Positions 59,402-64,000 of a stretch of DNA of 64,000 bases are shown here, piece after piece. This DNA comes from Lolium rigidum (lineage: Eukaryota > Streptophyta > Magnoliopsida > Poales > Poaceae): contig NC_061514.1 in NCBI RefSeq assembly GCF_022539505.1, positions 42,272,869-42,336,868 on the forward strand. The letters are read 5' to 3'. The stretch's first letter is position 1. Every line of letters starts with the position of its first letter. The notes under the pieces were generated by a model. The model saw only the letters and a program-made list of their open reading frames with translations, did no database searches and was not told the DNA's origin. The position numbers and the translations under genes are program-made.

Positions 59402-60344
59402 TTAGTCCCCGAAGCTGGTATAGCCTGGAGGATTCTATCCTACAGACCATGCCAGGTTCTCATCTTTTTAGGATACCGGTTTAATTACTCATGTCTTGAG
59501 CTTAGTTCCGGCACCTTTACCCTTGTTCTTTCTTTTCTCTTTGCGAGACTCGTTCCGGCATCTTTCTTTTCCGGTATCATGTGTCTTTACTCCTTCCTCG
59601 GCGAAGTCGAGAATATCTCGGGCCCCACGCCTGACAGAGACATGCGCACTGTGACTGTCGCGCCAGTGTCAGTTGTCATATCGCTTCGACTCCCGCGCGC
59701 TCATTTAATGCAACGCAGCGGATCCCACTACCTCTTCGGGATCCCGTGTGCGCCTCCGTGTGGCTCCCCATTTTCTCGCGTGTATTCCCTAGCCACGTGG
59801 CGGCCCAAGGCGCTAACCGTCGCGGGCCGCGAGGCGAACCGCCGCGGCCCAGCGGTTCCCTGCCCACTTTCTCTCTCTTATATAACACAACCGCCCGTTC
59901 CTCTTCATCTTCTTCGCATTCTCCTCCTTCGCGCACAGAGCTCCAAGCCTTTGCGCCACCGCCGTTCTCCGTCCGCCGTCGCTCGTTCAAGCTCCAGCGC
60001 CCGGCAAGCTCACGCCGCGCCCCCGTCGGACTTCGCCGTGCGGAGATCTTCGGCAGCAACTCCGTCGTGCCCGCCGCATTCGCGTTTCTTCGCGAGCTTC
60101 TCCGCCTCGCCGTCGGTGGTGCTCACCGGCGACCGCAGACCCGCTTCTCCGCCAGCAAGCACTTCCCTCAGCGGCTCCGCTGCTCAAGGTTGGTACCAAT
60201 CTTGCTCTACTCGCGGTTCACTTGCTTTCCAGATCTTGAGCCTTTGGTGTTCTTATTTGCTCTTTTTCTTTGGTTTTATTCTTACTCGTAGATCTTCACG
60301 CGGGGTTCAAGTCTGGGATTCTTGTTTTTTCGCATCCCCTCGCA
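59402..60344 (+). promoter_or_regulatory. Promoter and leader of the antisense retrotransposon gene
   Basis: Between the LTR and the first ATG of the antisense gene there is a TATA box (TATATAA, 59879-59885), then a C/T-rich GC-rich leader. The frames here (for example 59579-60403) are leader read-through rather than a protein. The same region occurs in reverse at 8917-9529, where CTTCCTTTATAAGGGG sits at the matching place, so the promoter is a family feature. Confidence 0.6.
59879..59885 (+). promoter_or_regulatory. TATA box of the antisense gene
   Basis: TATATAA, 466 bases upstream of the proposed ATG at 60345, opposite in direction to the LTR promoter of the same element. Confidence 0.55.
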
Positions 60345-63300
60345 ATGTCAGACGAGGAATCCTCCTCTGCATCTTCTTCTTCCCTTTCTCTCAAGCGCCG
60401 TAGACCTTCTCCCGGTGAATCTACGGCCTCAGATCCAACGGAAACCGATTCCGGCAACCAGCAGGAATTCGGCAACTTCCAAGAGTCCGGCGGCAACCTA
60501 GAATCCGGTAGCTTTAGCCAAGCTTCCGGTAGCCAAGAGGCCAGTAGCTCTGGCCATGCCTCTAGCAGCTCCAGCCAATCTTCCGGCGAGGAGCCTTCCC
60601 CAATCACCCGCGGAGCCTGGATGGGCTCCAACGTCACCGAGTTTGAGATCGATTGGCTGTACCGGTCTCGGAGGATTCCGGAAGGAGTTTCCTGCCGGAT
60701 TCCGGATGACGAGATCGAGCCGGATCCGGAAGATGACGAGTATGTTGTTTTTCTCGCTCACTTTGAGCGCGGCTTCGGCCTTCCTGCCTCTACCTTTTTC
60801 CGGGAGTTCCTAGATTTCTACGAACTCCATCCTCACCACCTTCCTGGCAACGCCATTTTTTATCTTTCTTGCTATGCCACCTTCATGGAGGCTTACATCG
60901 GCATTCGTCCCACTCGTGAGACGTTTGCCCGTTTCTTCAATCTGCGGATCAACTCCGTCCAGGGCAAAGAAATCCCTAAGCCCAAGCCGCCCGTGCAGTG
61001 CGGCTCCTGCATCGTCGGCTCCCGCCAAGGGAGCCCTTTTCTTAAGTTTTCCGGCCTCGAGTCTTGCCGCACCTGGCAAGGAACTTTCTTCTATGTGAAG
61101 AACACCGGCCGCGCCGATCGCATCAATCTTCCTCCATACCAAGAGGGGCCCCCAGCGCAGAGCCAACTGGAGCCACAACCCGAAGACAGAACATGCCGAA
61201 ACTAACCGGGTAGTGCGCTTCTTGGCCTCCTTGAAGAAGGAGACCAACATCTGTTCTGACGATGTCATCCGGACTTTCATATCGCGCCGGGTGCTTCCTC
61301 TGAAGCGCCGCGCACATAGGATGAGCGAGATGTATGGCCCAGGCGATCCTACCAAGATCACAGGCCGTGCTCTCAGCAAGAAAGACGTTGTTCGCAAGGC
61401 TAAGCAGATTTGCCAAACCGCTATGCCCTTTGCGTGGGAATGGGGCCTCCTTCCCCTCAGTACCTCTAACCCTCCAACTCAAGAAGTAAGAGATTGCGCA
61501 ATTTGGGGTTCGTCTTTGCCGGTAACTTCTGCTTTTGTTAACCTTGCTTTTTATCTTGTCTCAGGCCAGGGAGCGCTTCCCCTCTATCCAGGCAGAGCCG
61601 CGAAGAGCTCTCCGGAAGCGCGCCTTTGACTCCTTCGACCCGGATCCCTACATCTTTTGGAAGGATCTGAAGATGGGGAAGACTCCGGCTGCGCGCCTTG
61701 GCCGGGACCCGCCGGAGCCCACCGGAAACCCCGAGGAGCTGGTTGTGCTCGAGGTACTTTCTTTTCCGGCTTCTTATACTTTGCCACTATCGCTTTCTTG
61801 CGAATTGCTTCTTAGCCATATCTAACTCACAGATCCACGAGCGCGTGCCGCCCCTGCGCGCCGAGGCCGGCACTGAGTTTGTGGACAAACTCATGGCTCA
61901 GGGCCAGAAGAACAAGCAGCCGGCATCTACTGCCGGCTCCGACCATGCTCCTCCCTCCAAGCGCTTCCGGACGGAGCCCGTGGGGGAGAAAGAAGTGGGC
62001 GTGCGCCGCTACGGGCGCAAAGCGATGCCAACCGCTTCCGGGTAATTTTCTTTTCCGGTTTGCCTCTTTTTTGCCAAGTTCTTTTTCCGGTTGCTTCTTC
62101 TCAACCACTTGTCTTTTTTCTCTTTCTCAGCCCCGCTCTCAAGCTTGGCCCAAGGCCATCGGGCTCTGAGGGATCCGCAAGGACCTCAACCCCTCCTCCT
62201 CGTTCAAGCCCGGCACCATCTGGTGCCGGCAACACCTCTGCCTCCCTCTCGGGGGGCACAGCAAATTCGGGGCGTGCGGCCCCTTCACCGTCAGATCACC
62301 GCACGGAGGAAGATCTTTCCTTCCTCCCGGAACACCAAGACACCGGCGCCAGCAACATCGGCGCCGGAGAAGAAGAAGCTGCCGGGCGGGCGGAGCCTTC
62401 TGCTCCTCCCGTCCTCGAAAAGACAACTTCCGCGCCGGAATCTTCCGCGCGGAAGGCTCCAACACGGGTGACGCTCCTAGCGCTCCCCTTCTCCACGCAC
62501 CATCCTCATGCCTCCGCCGAGGCTCCTCGCGCCCAGCCTTCCAAGGCCGCTCTCGGCGCGCCGCCGGCCAAGACCTCCGGGGCCTCTTCTACCGCGCCGC
62601 CGCCCAAGCCCTCCAAGCTCATCAAGGGGAAGGCGACGGCCTCCAGCCGCCTCTTCGGGCGGCCGGCAGCCCTTGGTGCTGCACGTCTCCAAGGCTGCCA
62701 AAAGCGCCAGCATGAAGGCCACCGGCCTCCTCGGCCGCATTACGGAGTTCCAGCGCCAAGGCCGGGACTTGGGGCACCTCCTGCCCTATGCCCAAAAGTG
62801 GAACGCCGCGGACATCACTCCGGCGACCCGCGGCATGGGCAAGGATCGGCTCGCCGGCACTCGATCTGTCGGGGATCGGTGTTCGAGGAGCACTTCATGC
62901 GGCTCCGGGCTGCCGTAAAAGAGCTTGACAGCGCGTGGTATGATTCCACGAACAATCTGACGGTATGTTCTACTAACTTTCAATCTTTGCCGGTTTCTTC
63001 TTTTCCGGCTCTGTTTTATCTTTTCCTTAGTTTCATGCCGGTTTCTCTCTTGTCTATCTTCCCAGTCCCCGAGTTTTGTGGTGAGAGCGCAGCTCTTAGC
63101 GCAAAACTTAAGTTTTTAGCGTGAAACCGGCGCTGCCAGTCCCCGAGTTTCGGGTTAAACACCTTCTTCTTAACATACGATTTTCCTTAAAAACGCGCAA
63201 AACCGGCACTGCCAGTCCCCGAGTTTCGGGTTAAGAACTTTGTTCTTAGCGCAAAACTTAACTTAAAAACGCGCAAAACCGGCACTGCCAGTCCCCGAGT

Positions 63301-64000
63301 TTCGGGTTAAGAACTTTGTTCTTAGCGCAAAACTTATCTTAAAAACGCGCAAAACCTGCCGCTGCCGGTCCCGAGTTTCGGGTTAAGAACTTTGTTCTTA
63401 GCGCAAAACTTATCTTAAAAACGCGCAAAACCGGCATTGCCGGCCCCGAGTTTCGGGTTAAGAACTTTGTTCTTAGCGCAAAACTTAACTCATTTCTTCT
63501 TTTTCTTGAACAGGTCACCGCTGACACTCGGAAGGCCCTCTTCGAGGAGCTTTTATGGGAGCACCGGGAGCTCGCTGAGGCACACGACAAGTGCCAAGGT
63601 AAGTTTTTTATTCTACCGGCATCTTTGCTACCGGAAACCTTTTTTCCTTGTGACACTTACAATTTCTGTTCAACAGTGATCCCGGAAGCTTCCATCAACG
63701 CCCTCAAGGAGCAGCTCGCCACGGCCCAACGTACTATTTTTTCCTTTCTCCTTTGAACTTGGTTTCTTTTCATTTTTATTAGTGTAACCTTGCTAACACT
63801 CTTTTTTCCGGTTACAGGGGAGAAGGATGAGCTCATCCGGCAGCATAAGGAGGAGCTGGACGCCCTCAAGACTAGCCACCGGGAGCTCAAGACCCAGCTC
63901 ATCCAACTGGGGCTTGACCATGCCAAGGCCCTTGAAGCCGCCGCGGCCGACGCGGCCGGCCAAGATGGAGGAGGCAACTGGAGGACGCCGTAACGCCAAC
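60345..64000 (+). pseudogene. Antisense retrotransposon gene, 'putative gypsy type transposon' (Transposase_28-like), partial
   Basis: This gene lies antisense to the retrotransposon. Exons by splice sites: 60345-61485, 61565-61753, 61833-62041, 62131-62962, 63514-63598, 63677-63730, 63818 onward past the window. Start MSDEESSSASSSS, a Ser/Gln-rich head, then the family core WLYRSRRIPEGVSCRIP, YVVFLAHFERGFGLPAS, HHLPGNAIFYLSCYATFMEA and VGSRQGSPFLKFSGLESC. Exons 2-4 hold DPDPYIFWKDLKMG, PPLRAEAGTEFVDKL and a Pro/Ala-rich linker; exons 5-7 are coiled coil (VTADTRKALFEELLWEHREL, EKDELIRQHKEELDALKTS). One-base shifts occur near 61150 and 63960, and a shifted stretch lies at about 62655-62870 (correct reading SKAAKSASMKATGLLGRITE in another frame). 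The gene is damaged unless the bases are sequencing errors. Function unknown. Confidence 0.75.
63060..63492. repeat. 76-bp tandem array in intron 4 of the antisense gene
   Basis: Five to six units begin at about 63059, 63135, 63211, 63287, 63364 and 63439. The unit contains CCAGTCCCCGAGTTTCGGGT, the inverted pair AAGAAC-TTT-GTTCTT, and AAAACGCGCAAAACCGGC. The first two units are diverged and the last four are nearly identical, as expected for recent slippage or unequal exchange. Confidence 0.9.

Noticed and set aside
59579..60403. Plus-strand frame of 274 residues upstream of the antisense gene
   Set aside because: It runs across the promoter and leader, and the family protein clearly begins at the ATG at 60345 in a different frame.

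Overview
This is nuclear DNA from a grass, most likely a cool-season grass (Pooideae: Triticeae, Aveneae or Poeae). The evidence is nested LTR retrotransposons, 'TTTAGTCGCGG'-type CACTA elements, a BARE/Angela-like copia LTR, Tourist/Harbinger DNA elements and LINE tails, with one recognisable cellular gene. Species cannot be fixed from the sequence. Two runs of exactly 100 N (8817-8916, 27553-27652) are assembly gaps of unknown true length. All calls come from reading motifs, translations, element ends and target-site duplications (TSDs) by eye; no database search was run.

Layout. 1-2017: no gene seen. 2018-13625: a PIF/Harbinger element (TSD TTA) carrying a dead transposase gene on the minus strand; the gene is split by a 9.5-kb CACTA element (3298-12795, TSD TGT), which is itself split by a Ty3/gypsy-type LTR retrotransposon (8814-10239, TSD ATTAT) whose body is hidden in the first gap. 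13770-14434: LINE tail. 14915-16068: broken second Harbinger-type element. 16069-17099: broken LTR on the plus strand, cut by a non-autonomous gypsy-like element (17100-27552, minus strand). The 3' LTR of that element is split by a copia solo LTR (17434-23569), which is split by a non-autonomous CACTA (19089-23424). 27653-32673: 5' end of another retrotransposon with a 4.3-kb LTR, inserted in a second copy of the non-autonomous family (32674-36844). 36845-44540: a LINE tail split by a complete third copy of that family (37439-44115, TSD CGCGT). 44667-45000: LINE tail with a 17-bp TSD. 46050-46367: Harbinger MITE. 46528-51128: two decayed LINEs.

The only clear host gene is at 53967-57694 (plus strand): an apparently intact filament-like plant protein (FPP) gene with four coding exons (902 codons plus stop) and probably a non-coding first exon near 52.4-52.6 kb. 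After it, 58688-64000 is the 3' end of a gypsy-type retrotransposon in minus orientation. It carries an intron-containing antisense gene (plus strand) for a 'putative gypsy type transposon' (Transposase_28-like) protein. One intron of that gene holds a 76-bp tandem array.

The best leads for something undescribed are the non-autonomous LTR family with a short conserved ORF of no family I recognise (three copies here), its internal copies of the polypurine-tract motif, and the spliced antisense gene with its intronic tandem repeats.
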